Positions 8,741 through 17,249 of a stretch of 64,000 bases of DNA are shown piece after piece. The notes beneath the pieces are model-generated. The model saw nothing but the letters and a program-made list of their open reading frames with translations, had not been told where the DNA came from and ran no database searches. The stretch is from Xanthobacter autotrophicus (GTDB lineage Bacteria; Pseudomonadota; Alphaproteobacteria; Rhizobiales; Xanthobacteraceae): contig NZ_VAUP01000038.1 in assembly GCF_005871085.1 (NCBI RefSeq), forward strand, positions 1 to 64,000. The letters are read 5' to 3'. A program made the translations under genes and the position numbers. Every line of letters begins with the position of its first letter. Position 1 is the stretch's first letter.

Positions 8741-9115
8741 ATGACCGAGACCAACAACCTTCTCCTTTATGTCGCCGACCCCGAGGCCAGCGGTCGCTTC
8801 TATGCCGGGCTGCTGGGGCTTGAGGCGGTGGAAGTGAGCCCGACCTTCGTGCTGCTGATGCTGCGCTCCGGGCTCGCGCTCGGCCTGTGGAAGGCATCGG
8901 GCGTCGAGCCGGTGCCTACGGCGTCCGGCGGCGGGAGCGAAATGGGATTCAAGGTGGCGCGCGCTGCCGACGTGGATGCCACTTATGCCGCATGGCTGAC
9001 GCGTGGGGCGAGGATCGCCCTGCCGCCTACCGACCTCGATTTCGGCCGCAGCTTCGTGGCGCTCGATCCCGATGGCCACCGCCTGCGCGTCTATGCCTTG
9101 GCGGATGCGGCATGA
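8741..9115 (+). CDS. VOC (glyoxalase/bleomycin-resistance superfamily) protein
   Basis: A 124-residue single VOC domain, beginning NNLLLYVADPEASGRFYAGL and ending SFVALDPDGHRLRVYAL, the two halves of the babab fold. Proteins of this size act as dimers and include drug-binding resistance proteins and metal-dependent lyases. Conserved metal ligands are not obvious, so drug or metabolite binding is as likely as catalysis. AGGAGC stands 5 nt before the ATG. It follows the WYL regulator, probably as its target. The last 25 bp overlap the 3' end of the convergent glycosyltransferase gene. Confidence 0.85.
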   Translation: MTETNNLLLYVADPEASGRFYAGLLGLEAVEVSPTFVLLMLRSGLALGLWKASGVEPVPTASGGGSEMGFKVARAADVDATYAAWLTRGARIALPPTDLDFGRSFVALDPDGHRLRVYALADAA

Positions 9116-11124
9116 GCGGGGCCGGCCGGGGGCCTCTTCGCAACGCCCATGGACCCGCTCCGGCGGAGCGCCGCCGCCTGCGCCACGCGGTGGCGGGCGA
9201 CGCCGTGCTCGGTCTTCTGCCAGTGGTGGGGCCGGCGCAGCAACTCGAACAGCGCCCGCCACGCCGCCGCTGACAGCAAGAGCCAGTAGAACGGGATGCC
9301 GAGCACCACCTTGAGCCCCGGCACGCGGGCGCGCCGTCGCAGCCCCACCCAGGTGATGGCGGCGGTGCCGGCGTAGCCGGCGAACAGGGTGGTGAAGGTC
9401 AGGGCCGAGGTCAGCGCCTCGGCCAGCGAACCGCGCGGCAGGCCGATGACCCCGCGCAGCATGTCCGCCAGCAGCAGTGCGACGCAGAACGGGTGGACGA
9501 GGGCCGCCGCAAACGGGCCTGCCGCGAGCAGCAGCAGCGCCAGCGCGGGGCCGACGCCGAGATCCGCCATCAGCGCCTTCGGCTGGCGCAGATGCACCAA
9601 GAGCGTTTGCGCCCAGCCCTTGAGCCAGCGGGTGCGCTGACCGAGCCAGGCGCGGGTGCTCACCGGGGCCTCCTCGAAGGTGGTGGATGAGATCACCCGG
9701 GTCTGCCAGCCGGCGCGGGCGAGGCGAATGCCCAGGTCCGCATCCTCGGTGACGTTGAACGGGTCCCAACCGCCCACCTCGTCCAGCACCCGGCGGCGGA
9801 AATGGTTGGACGTGCCCCCGAGCAGGATGGGCAGGCCCAGCGCGCTCAGCATGGGCAAGAGCACGTCGAACTGAGCGGCGTATTCGGCGGCGAACGAGGC
9901 GGCGATCCAGCTGTCGTCGCCATTGTCGATGGCAAGGCGCGCCTGCACGCAGGCCACATTCGGCCCGCCGTGGCGGAACGCCTCCAGCGCCCGGCGCAAC
10001 TGGTCCGGCTCCGGCAGGTCCTCCGCATCATAGACGGCGATGAAGCTACCGCGAGCAGCGGCGAGGGCCACCGCCAGCGCCTTGGGCTTGGTGCGCGGGC
10101 CGATGGCGGGCACCGGCACCTCTTCCATGTGTGGCGGCAGGGTGAGGGCGGCGATGGCGGCGCGGGTGCCGGCGTCGTCGGCTTCCACCACCAATTTGAT
10201 GTCCAGCTTCTCCGGGGGATAGTCCAGCGCCCCGAGGGCGGCCACCAGATGCGGCACGCTTGCCGCCTCGCGATAGAGCGGCACCAGCAGGGAATAGACC
10301 GGCAGTTGCCGGTCATCCAGCGTCGGCGGCAGGTCGGCGGGCGGGTCATAGGTGCAGGCGGCAAGGCGCAGGGAGACCCAGCCGAGGAACACCAGCGACA
10401 GCAGCGCCTGGACGAGAAGCACCCCCTGTTCCGGCGCCAGCGCCAGCAGGGCCGCCAGCGGCAGGCCCACCACCAGGGCAATGCGCCCGAGCACCCGCTT
10501 GGGGTCGAGGGTCGCGGCGGATTTCAGCGGGTCGCGGGCGGGCAGCCGCGCCACGGCGGCCTGCGCTAGGACTGGTCCGGCGGCGGCCATGACCGTGCGC
10601 CGGAGCGCCCCCGGCTCGGCGAGGCGCACCCGCCCGGCAAGGGCTGGATCCCGCCGCAGCGCCAGTGCCAGGCGTCGCACGTCGCGCCCCCGGGCGGCGA
10701 GCGTAAAGCGCGGGCGCGTGCCGGCCGGCGACTCGACGCACACGCCGGTGCGCAGCACGGCTTCGGCGGTCGCAGCGTCCTGGGGTGCGGCGATGCCATC
10801 CGGATCGACGACGGCGAGGCCGAGATGGGCGGCGAGCAGGCCCGTCGCCGCTGTCGCGTCGGTCGTTCCCTGGGCGATGAGCACCTGATCGCCACCGACG
10901 CCGAGCCGGCGGGCGCGGCGGGCTGCGGCCTGAATATCGTCGTGCGGCAGATGGCCGATGAACGGCCTCAGCTCGAAGGGCAGGGCTTCGGCATGGGGGT
11001 GGGTGGCAACAGGGGATGCGAGCGTCGCACACGGGCCGTGCGCGGCGCTGCGTTCCGGGCTATTTCGCTCCTCGGTCCGCCGTCCGGCCCACCCCTTGCC
11101 GGCGGACCGCGCATCCCCCACCAT
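9091..11124 (-). CDS. Membrane glycosyltransferase family 2 protein with an N-terminal GspE_N/MshEN-like region
   Basis: A 677-residue processive-type GT2 enzyme. The N-terminal 150 residues resemble the GspE_N/MshEN fold (DQVLIAQGTTDATAATGLLA then HLGLAVVDPDGI). A membrane segment pair follows (about residues 210-255, LVVGLPLAALLALAPE and LLVQALLSLVFLGWV), then the catalytic domain with YSLLVPLYREA, YDAEDLPEP (acidic metal site), EDADLGIRLARAGW and QRTRWLKGW (QxxRW). C-terminal membrane helices follow. The layout resembles cellulose-synthase-like and exopolysaccharide transferases; the product is unknown. The ATG at 11124 removes an atypical leader; an ATG at 11166 is also possible. The 3' end overlaps the convergent VOC gene by 25 bp. 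Confidence 0.85.
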   Translation of the reverse strand: MVGDARSAGKGWAGRRTEERNSPERSAAHGPCATLASPVATHPHAEALPFELRPFIGHLPHDDIQAAARRARRLGVGGDQVLIAQGTTDATAATGLLAAHLGLAVVDPDGIAAPQDAATAEAVLRTGVCVESPAGTRPRFTLAARGRDVRRLALALRRDPALAGRVRLAEPGALRRTVMAAAGPVLAQAAVARLPARDPLKSAATLDPKRVLGRIALVVGLPLAALLALAPEQGVLLVQALLSLVFLGWVSLRLAACTYDPPADLPPTLDDRQLPVYSLLVPLYREAASVPHLVAALGALDYPPEKLDIKLVVEADDAGTRAAIAALTLPPHMEEVPVPAIGPRTKPKALAVALAAARGSFIAVYDAEDLPEPDQLRRALEAFRHGGPNVACVQARLAIDNGDDSWIAASFAAEYAAQFDVLLPMLSALGLPILLGGTSNHFRRRVLDEVGGWDPFNVTEDADLGIRLARAGWQTRVISSTTFEEAPVSTRAWLGQRTRWLKGWAQTLLVHLRQPKALMADLGVGPALALLLLAAGPFAAALVHPFCVALLLADMLRGVIGLPRGSLAEALTSALTFTTLFAGYAGTAAITWVGLRRRARVPGLKVVLGIPFYWLLLSAAAWRALFELLRRPHHWQKTEHGVARHRVAQAAALRRSGSMGVAKRPPAGPAHAASAKA

Positions 11125-11166
11125 GCGCCGCCCCTTCGAGTGCAACCGTAAGGTAACCGCGCCCAC

Positions 11167-12135
11167 ATGGCTCTACCAGTCCTCATCGCCCACCTGCGGG
11201 CCGTGGTCGCGGGCCGTGGCCCGGGACGGCGCCTTTTCACTGTGCTTGTGTTCGCCGCGCTCGCGCTGGCGGTCCTGCCCTGGGGCGCGCAGGCCCAGCA
11301 GCCGCCGGGTCCGTCACCGGTGTGGGGGCCGGTCCGGGGCGGACAGGTGAGCGGGCAAGGGGGCGGCGGGGTTTCGGTGCCCAATTTCTGGAACGTGGAG
11401 CGCCGGCTGGAGCGCCCCGATGCCGCGCGGCTGCCCAAGGAATTGCGCTTCCTCACCACCGATGACTATCCGCCCTTCAACTTCCTCAATTCCGAGGGCG
11501 TCCTCTCCGGCTTCAACGTGGATCTCGCCCGGGCCATCTGCGCCGAGCTGGGGGTGACCTGCGTGCTTCAGGCGGCATCCTTCGACACGCTTGCTGACAG
11601 TGTCGAGCAGGGGCGGGCGGAAGCGGCCATCGCCGGCCTCGCCGCCACGCCCCAATCGCGCACCGCTCTGGATTTCTCCGAGCGCTATCTGGGCACCCCG
11701 GCGCGCTTCGTGGGCAAACGGCAGGAGACGCTCACAGCCGCCACCCCGGAAAACGTGGCCGCCAAGAAGGTGGCGGTGGTCGCCCGCACCGCCCACGAGG
11801 CCTATTTGCGCTCGTTCTTCAACGAAGCCGCCATCCGTCCCTTTCCGGACCTGAAGGCGGCGCAGGAGGCGCTGAAGGCGGGCCAGGTGGACCTCCTGTT
11901 CGGCGACGGGATCACGCTGGCCCTGTGGCTCAACGGCGCGGACAGCGCCAATTGCTGCCGCTTCATCGGCGGCCCCTTCACCGAGAGCCGGTTCTTCGGC
12001 GACGGCTTCTCCGTGGCGGTGAAGGAGGGCAACGACACCCTGCGCCACGCCATGGACTTTGCCCTCCAGCGCATCTGGGAGAAGGGCGTCTATACCGATC
12101 TCTACCTGCGCTGGTTCCCCATCGGCTTCTATTGA
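11167..12135 (+). CDS. Family 3 extracellular solute-binding protein (amino-acid type), orphan
   Basis: A 322-residue periplasmic binding protein with an N-terminal signal (hydrophobic FTVLVFAALALAVLPWG, cleavage after AQA). A proline/glycine-rich linker follows, then the SBP_bac_3 fold beginning LRFLTTDDYPPFNFLNSEG, with GFNVDLARAICAELGV, TPQSRTALDFSERYL and the C-terminal ALQRIWEKGVYTDLYLRWF. No permease or ATPase gene is adjacent, so it is either a stand-alone receptor or serves a transporter elsewhere. It is transcribed divergently from the glycosyltransferase gene; the start codons are at most 42 bp apart, so promoters must overlap coding or leader sequence. Confidence 0.9.
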   Translation: MALPVLIAHLRAVVAGRGPGRRLFTVLVFAALALAVLPWGAQAQQPPGPSPVWGPVRGGQVSGQGGGGVSVPNFWNVERRLERPDAARLPKELRFLTTDDYPPFNFLNSEGVLSGFNVDLARAICAELGVTCVLQAASFDTLADSVEQGRAEAAIAGLAATPQSRTALDFSERYLGTPARFVGKRQETLTAATPENVAAKKVAVVARTAHEAYLRSFFNEAAIRPFPDLKAAQEALKAGQVDLLFGDGITLALWLNGADSANCCRFIGGPFTESRFFGDGFSVAVKEGNDTLRHAMDFALQRIWEKGVYTDLYLRWFPIGFY

Positions 12136-12232
12136 GGGCGAGGGGATCCCGTCGCGGATGGCGTTTCGGCCGACGCGCGTTGACGCCACCCGCCGACATT
12201 CCTAAGTTCGCGCTCCTTTTTTGGAGCCTGCC

Positions 12233-13930
12233 ATGTCCGCCGCCCCGTCCGATACTGCCTCGCCCGTCTTCGCCGATCCGGCCGACCTCGCCGGCGAGCT
12301 GAAGCGCGTGGCCGAAACGGCCACGGCCTGGCCGTTCGAGGAAGCGCGCAAGTTGGTGGAGCGGCTGAAGCGCCACCCCAAGGAGCGCGGATCGGACGAA
12401 GTGCTGTTCGAGACCGGCTATGGCCCTTCGGGCCTGCCGCACATCGGCACCTTCGGCGAGGTGGCGCGCACCACCATGGTGCGCCACGCCTTCCGTGTGC
12501 TCACCGAAGACAAGGTGAAGACCCGCCTCGTCGCCTTCTCCGACGACATGGACGGCCTGCGCAAGGTGCCGGACAACGTCCCCAACAAGGACATGCTGCA
12601 GAAGGCCCTGGGCCTGCCGCTGACCAAGGTGCCCGATCCGTTCGGCACCCATGACAGCTTCGGCGAGCACAACAACGCCCGCCTGCGCGCGTTCCTGGAC
12701 GCCTTCGGCTTCCAGTACGAATTCATGTCGGCCACCGACTGCTACATGTCCGGCCGGTTCGACGCCACGCTGCTGAAGGTGCTGCATCATTACGAGAAGG
12801 TGATGAACGTGATGCTGCCCTCCCTGCGCGAGGAGCGGGCGGCGTCCTATTCCCCCTTCCTGCCCATCTGCCCGCGCACCGGCCGGGTGCTCCAGGTGCC
12901 GATCCTTGAACACCACGTGAAGCATGGCACCGTCACCTATGAGGACCCGGACACGAAGGAAAAGGTGACGGTCCCGGTCACCGGCGGCGGCTGCAAGCTG
13001 CAGTGGAAGCCGGACTGGGCCATGCGCTGGGTGGCGCTGGGCGTCGACTACGAGATGGCGGGCAAGGACCTTATCGATTCCGTCAAGCTTTCCAGCCAGA
13101 TCGCCAGGGCGCTCGGCGGGGAGCCGCCGGAGGGTTTCAATTACGAGCTGTTCCTCGACGAGAAGGGGCAGAAGATCTCCAAGTCCAAGGGCAATGGCCT
13201 GTCCATCGAGGACTGGCTGAAATATGCCTCGCCGGAGAGTCTCAGCCTGTTCATGTTCCAGTCGCCCCGCTCGGGCAAGCGGCTGTTCTTCGATGTCATT
13301 CCGCGCAACGTGGACGATTATTTCGGCTTCCTCGGCAAGTATGAGGAGCAGGACCTCAAGCTGCGCCTCGGCAACCCGGTGTGGCACATCCACGGGGGTG
13401 AGCCGCCCAAGGTGGAGATGCCGGTCTCCTTCACCATGCTGCTGAACCTCGCCTCCGCTTCCAACACCGAGGACGAGAGCGTGTTGTGGGGCTTCCTGCG
13501 TCGCCACGTGCCGGGGGTGTCCGCCGAAACCCATCCAAAGCTTGCCGAGCTGGTGGGCTACGCGGTCAAGTACTTCCACGATTTCGTAAAGCCGAACAAG
13601 GTGTTCCGGGCGCCCGACGAGGTCGAGCAGGAGGCCCTCGCCAAGCTCGACGCGGCGCTGGCGGCCCTGCCGGCGGGCGCCACGGCGGACGATATCCAGA
13701 ACGCGCTCTATGACGTGGCCCGCCCCATCCCGCGCTATCAGGACCTGAAGGCGAAGGGCGCCACCGCGGAGCGGCCGGGCGTGTCCATCGAGTGGTTCAA
13801 CACCCTCTATCAGGTGCTGCTGGGCCTCGGGCGCGGCCCGCGCTTCGGCTCGTTCGTGGAGATCTACGGCGTCGCCGAGACGAGGGAACTGATCCGCAAG
13901 GCGCTGGCCGGGGAACTGGCGACGGCCTGA
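12233..13930 (+). CDS. lysK: Lysyl-tRNA synthetase, class I
   Basis: Charges tRNA-Lys with lysine. This is the archaeal-type class I enzyme found in many alphaproteobacteria rather than the common class II LysS. It shows the class I HIGH motif as [11 protein letters not shown] and the KMSKS motif as KISKSKGNG, with [12 protein letters not shown] and the class I insertion around it. Length is 565 residues, as expected. The ATG at 12233 is preferred over an in-frame TTG at 12221 because GGAG sits 6 nt before it. A 23-bp palindrome follows the stop (13940-13962). Confidence 0.96.
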   Translation: MSAAPSDTASPVFADPADLAGELKRVAETATAWPFEEARKLVERLKRHPKERGSDEVLFETGYGPSGLPHIGTFGEVARTTMVRHAFRVLTEDKVKTRLVAFSDDMDGLRKVPDNVPNKDMLQKALGLPLTKVPDPFGTHDSFGEHNNARLRAFLDAFGFQYEFMSATDCYMSGRFDATLLKVLHHYEKVMNVMLPSLREERAASYSPFLPICPRTGRVLQVPILEHHVKHGTVTYEDPDTKEKVTVPVTGGGCKLQWKPDWAMRWVALGVDYEMAGKDLIDSVKLSSQIARALGGEPPEGFNYELFLDEKGQKISKSKGNGLSIEDWLKYASPESLSLFMFQSPRSGKRLFFDVIPRNVDDYFGFLGKYEEQDLKLRLGNPVWHIHGGEPPKVEMPVSFTMLLNLASASNTEDESVLWGFLRRHVPGVSAETHPKLAELVGYAVKYFHDFVKPNKVFRAPDEVEQEALAKLDAALAALPAGATADDIQNALYDVARPIPRYQDLKAKGATAERPGVSIEWFNTLYQVLLGLGRGPRFGSFVEIYGVAETRELIRKALAGELATA

Positions 13931-13939
13931 GGAACATTC

Positions 13940-13962
13940 ATGGCCGGGCTTGTCCCGGCCAT
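13940..13962. repeat. Short palindrome after lysK
   Basis: ATGGCCGGG and CCCGGCCAT flank a short CTTGT loop. The core GGGCTTGTCCC is akin to one arm of the repeats at 1222-1308 and 3486-3578. It sits between convergent lysK and the SDR gene and may serve as a transcript-end hairpin for lysK. Confidence 0.6.
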
Positions 13963-13990
13963 CATCCAGCCTTGCGCCCGTTCAGGCCTC

Positions 13991-14737
13991 TCACACCGGC
14001 ATCTGGAAGCTCAGCAGCTTGCCCTGCGGGAAGTCGTAGAGCTTGCCGGTTTCCATGAAGGTGGGCAGGCACAGGGGCAGGATGGCGGCAGCCGCCTCCT
14101 CGGGGGCGGGCAGCGTCATGGGGTCCTCGCCCGGAAACGCCTTGGCCCGCATCAGGGTGCGGATGGGGCCGGGGTTGAACAGGTTCACCTTGAGATTGCC
14201 GGAGACGCTCTCCGCCGCCCAGGTGCGGGCCATCACTTCCAGCCCCGCCTTGGTGAGGGCATAGGGACCCCAATAGGCCCGCGCCTTGTGGGCGGCGCCG
14301 GACGAGATCATCACCACCCGCCCGGCCGGCGACAGCTTCAGGAGCGGATCGAACGAGCGCACGCAGCGCCAGTTGGCGGTGAGGTTCACCGCGACGATGT
14401 CGTCCCAGTCCTTGGGATAGACATGGCCCAGCGGCGACAGCGGGCCGAGCACCCCGGCATTGGCCACGAACACGTCGAGCCGCCCGTAGCGCTCAAAGAG
14501 CGCGCCGCCGAGCCGGTCGATGGCTTCCGAATCCTTGAGATCCAGCGGCACCAGGGTGGCGGTGCCACCCACGGCGCGGATGTTGTCGTCGATGTCCTGG
14601 AGCCCGCCGTCGGAGCGGCCGACGCAGACCACATGGGCGCCGGCCCGGGCCAGTGCGATGGCTGTGGCCGCGCCAATGCCGCGGGTGGCGCCGGTGACGA
14701 GGGCGATCTTGTCGGCGAGGGGCCGGTCGGCGGTCAT
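13991..14737 (-). CDS. SDR-family NAD(P)-dependent oxidoreductase
   Basis: A 248-residue classical short-chain dehydrogenase/reductase. It has the cofactor motif TGATRGIG near the N-terminus, NAG in FVANAGVLGPL, and a catalytic triad with Ser in VVMISSGAAHK and Tyr/Lys in YALTKAG. Arg-containing VGRSDGG after the second strand suggests NADPH preference, an inference only. It lies 74 bp downstream of purF on the same strand, with a strong terminator between, so it is probably transcribed separately or by read-through. Substrate unknown. Confidence 0.93.
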   Translation of the reverse strand: MTADRPLADKIALVTGATRGIGAATAIALARAGAHVVCVGRSDGGLQDIDDNIRAVGGTATLVPLDLKDSEAIDRLGGALFERYGRLDVFVANAGVLGPLSPLGHVYPKDWDDIVAVNLTANWRCVRSFDPLLKLSPAGRVVMISSGAAHKARAYWGPYALTKAGLEVMARTWAAESVSGNLKVNLFNPGPIRTLMRAKAFPGEDPMTLPAPEEAAAAILPLCLPTFMETGKLYDFPQGKLLSFQMPV

Positions 14738-14759
14738 GCGGCTTCCGTGGACTGAAGGG

Positions 14760-14796
14760 AAAAAACACCCTCCCCCGCAGGTTGGGGGGAGGGTTT
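14760..14796 (-). terminator. Rho-independent terminator after purF
   Basis: On the minus strand a GC-rich stem (CCCTCCCCC / GGGGGAGGG) with a short loop is followed by TGTTTTTT. It lies between the purF stop (14812) and the SDR start (14737), so it ends the dnaB-purF transcript. Confidence 0.85.
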
Positions 14797-14811
14797 TTCA
14801 AGAGGCGCGGT

Positions 14812-16383
14812 TCAGCTCGCCTCGGCCAGGAGCGAGAGCTGCTGCTGGCCCACGGCGCCGGCCCGGTCGGTGAGCGGGGTGGGATAGTCGCCGGTGAAGC
14901 AGTGATCGGTGAATTGCGGCCTCACCGGATCGCGGCCCTCATAGCCCATGGCGCGGTAGACGCCGTCCACCGAGAGGAAGGCGAGCGAGTCCGCGCCGAT
15001 ATAGCGCCGCATGCCTTCCAGGTCGTGGGTAGCGGCCAGCAGCTTGTCGCGGTCCGGGGTGTCGATGCCGTAATAGTCGGGATGGGTGATGGGCGGGGAG
15101 GCGATGCGGAAATGCACCTCCCGGGCGCCGGCATCGCGCATCATCTGCACGATCTTCACCGAAGTGGTGCCGCGCACCAGGCTGTCGTCCACCAGAACGA
15201 TGGACCGGCCTTCCACCACCGAGCGGTTGGCGGAATGCTTCATGCGCACGCCCTGGTCGCGGATGGACTGGGTGGGCTGGATGAAGGTGCGCCCCACATA
15301 ATGGTTGCGGATGATGCCCAGTTCGTAGGGGATGCCCGAGGCCTGGGAGAAGCCGATGGCCGCCGGCACGCCGGAATCCGGCACCGGCACGATGACGTCG
15401 GCGTTGGCGGGGCTTTCCTCCGCCAGCACGCGGCCCATCTTCTTGCGCACCTGGTAGACCGAGCGCCCGCCCACCACGGAATCGGGCCGGGCGAAATAGA
15501 TGTATTCGAAGATGCAGGGCCGCGCCGCCATCTCCGGGAACGGCTTGAACGACTGCAGCCCGTCCTCGTCGATCACGATGACTTCGCCGTTCTCCACGTC
15601 GCGCACATAGCGCGCGCCGATGATGTCGAGGGCGCAGGTCTCGGAGGCGAGGATGGGCGATCCCTCCAGCATGCCCAGCACCAGCGGGCGGATGCCGAGG
15701 GGGTCGCGGGCGCCGATGAGCTTCTTGTTGGTGAGGGCCACCAGGGAGTAGGCCCCCTCCAGCGCGCGCAGGGCGTCGGTGAAGCGGTCGATGAAGCGCG
15801 GCTTCTTGGAACGCGCCACGAGGTGCAGGATGGCCTCGGTGTCGGTGGTGGACTGGGTGATGGCCCCGTCCCGCACCAGCTGCTTGCGTAGGGTCAGGCC
15901 GTTGGTGAGGTTGCCGTTGTGGCCCACGGCGAAGCCGCCGGCGTCCAGCTCGGCGAACAGCGGCTGCACGTTGCGCAGCAGGGTCTCGCCTGTGGTGGAA
16001 TAACGCACATGGCCCACCGCCATGTCGCCGGGCAGGCGCTCGATGACGCCGGCGTCGGAGAAGGCGTCGCCCACGAGGCCGAGGCGCCGTTCCGAATGGA
16101 AACGCTTGCCGTCATAGGAGACGATGCCGGCCGCTTCCTGACCGCGATGCTGGAGCGCATGCAGGCCGATGGCGGTGATGGCCGCCGCCTCCGGGTGATT
16201 GTAGATGCCGAAGACGCCGCATTCCTCGCGGAGGCGATCGCCGTTCAGGTCGAGATCGGCCTGTGCAGCCCTCGCGCGCTCATCCCCGGCTAGCTCCGCC
16301 CGCTGGGGATGGCCGTCCTCGGAAAGGGGCTGCTCGCCCCGCCCACCCGCGTTCATCGGGGCGTCACTGTCGCAATCCATCAT
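14812..16383 (-). CDS. purF: Amidophosphoribosyltransferase
   Basis: First committed step of purine synthesis: PRPP plus glutamine gives phosphoribosylamine. The N-terminal nucleophile Cys lies in EECGVFGIYNHPEAA, so about 53 residues of leader would be removed in the mature enzyme. The glutaminase part has GHVRYSTTG and AVGHNGNLTN; the phosphoribosyltransferase part has the PRPP loop IVLVDDSLVRGTTS and the family motif GRTFIQPTQ. Length is 523 residues. GGAGG lies 4 nt before the ATG at 16383 and 7 nt before a second ATG at 16380; the latter spacing is better. It lies 19 bp downstream of cvpA, as in many alphaproteobacteria. Confidence 0.97.
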   Translation of the reverse strand: MMDCDSDAPMNAGGRGEQPLSEDGHPQRAELAGDERARAAQADLDLNGDRLREECGVFGIYNHPEAAAITAIGLHALQHRGQEAAGIVSYDGKRFHSERRLGLVGDAFSDAGVIERLPGDMAVGHVRYSTTGETLLRNVQPLFAELDAGGFAVGHNGNLTNGLTLRKQLVRDGAITQSTTDTEAILHLVARSKKPRFIDRFTDALRALEGAYSLVALTNKKLIGARDPLGIRPLVLGMLEGSPILASETCALDIIGARYVRDVENGEVIVIDEDGLQSFKPFPEMAARPCIFEYIYFARPDSVVGGRSVYQVRKKMGRVLAEESPANADVIVPVPDSGVPAAIGFSQASGIPYELGIIRNHYVGRTFIQPTQSIRDQGVRMKHSANRSVVEGRSIVLVDDSLVRGTTSVKIVQMMRDAGAREVHFRIASPPITHPDYYGIDTPDRDKLLAATHDLEGMRRYIGADSLAFLSVDGVYRAMGYEGRDPVRPQFTDHCFTGDYPTPLTDRAGAVGQQQLSLLAEAS

Positions 16384-16402
16384 GCACCTCCGCTCGGGCG
16401 GC

Positions 16403-17107
16403 TTACTGGCCGGCGCCGCGCGTGCTGGCGACGAGCTGGTCGAGGCCCTGACGTTCCGTTGAACGGTAGGATTTAACCCCTACCGCGGATGCGTCAGCCG
16501 ATCCGGCTGGTCTTGTGGTGCCCCCCAAATCGGTACGCGGCCCCCCCGTCGGGGCGGCCGGGGCGGCGGGCGTGTCGCCCTCCTCTCCGGCGGGCGGCTT
16601 CTTCAACTTGTTCAAGATGGTGTTTTCAGGGTCATCCGGCAACTGCGCCTTAAGCCACTCCCCCGCGCTCTTGATGGCGGGGAGCGATTTTGCGTTGGCG
16701 ACCCACGGCGGCAGCTTCTCCGGCGGCACCAGCCAGTTGAAGAACAGCATGGCGATCACCATGAGGAGCAGGCCGCGCGCCAGCCCGAACATGAAGCCCA
16801 GCGTGCGGTCCAGCGCGCCGATTCGGCTGTCGAGCACCACATCGGAGATGCGAGCCGTGATGATCGATGCCAGAAGAAGCGTTCCCAGGAACAGGATTGC
16901 CACGGTGACGGCAAGCGCCGCCGTATCCTGGGCAATGTATTGCTTCACGACTGGCAGGAGCTGTTTCTGGAAATACACGGTGACGCCGGCCGCAACCACC
17001 CAAGACAGGATGGAGAAAACCTCGCGGAGGAAGCCGCGGACCATGGCCAGCAGCCCCGAAATCAGCATGACCGTCAGAACGATGATGTCGAGCAAAGTCA
17101 CAGGCAT
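16403..17107 (-). CDS. cvpA: CvpA-family membrane protein
   Basis: A 234-residue inner-membrane protein. Four hydrophobic segments occupy the first 130 residues (LLDIIVLTVMLISGLLAM, FSILSWVVAAGVTVYF, LAVTVAILFLGTLLLASII, GLARGLLLMVIAMLFF), with the family's MVRGFLREVFSILSW signature. A soluble Pro/Ala-rich tail follows. CvpA is linked to colicin V export and envelope stress resistance in enterobacteria; its biochemical role is unresolved. It sits directly upstream of purF, as commonly seen, and 142 bp downstream of radA. Confidence 0.92.
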   Translation of the reverse strand: MPVTLLDIIVLTVMLISGLLAMVRGFLREVFSILSWVVAAGVTVYFQKQLLPVVKQYIAQDTAALAVTVAILFLGTLLLASIITARISDVVLDSRIGALDRTLGFMFGLARGLLLMVIAMLFFNWLVPPEKLPPWVANAKSLPAIKSAGEWLKAQLPDDPENTILNKLKKPPAGEEGDTPAAPAAPTGGPRTDLGGTTRPAGSADASAVGVKSYRSTERQGLDQLVASTRGAGQ

Positions 17108-17249
17108 CGGCGCATTGATCCGTCATCCCCGCACCGCGACGCGCGCATGCGCGCGGCATGCCGTCCAGGTATTGCCTGGTGGGAGCCCGCCGCGCGGCTG
17201 ATATAGCTTGCGCGCCGGCCCGCGTCACCTTCCTGCGTTGGAGTTGGGC

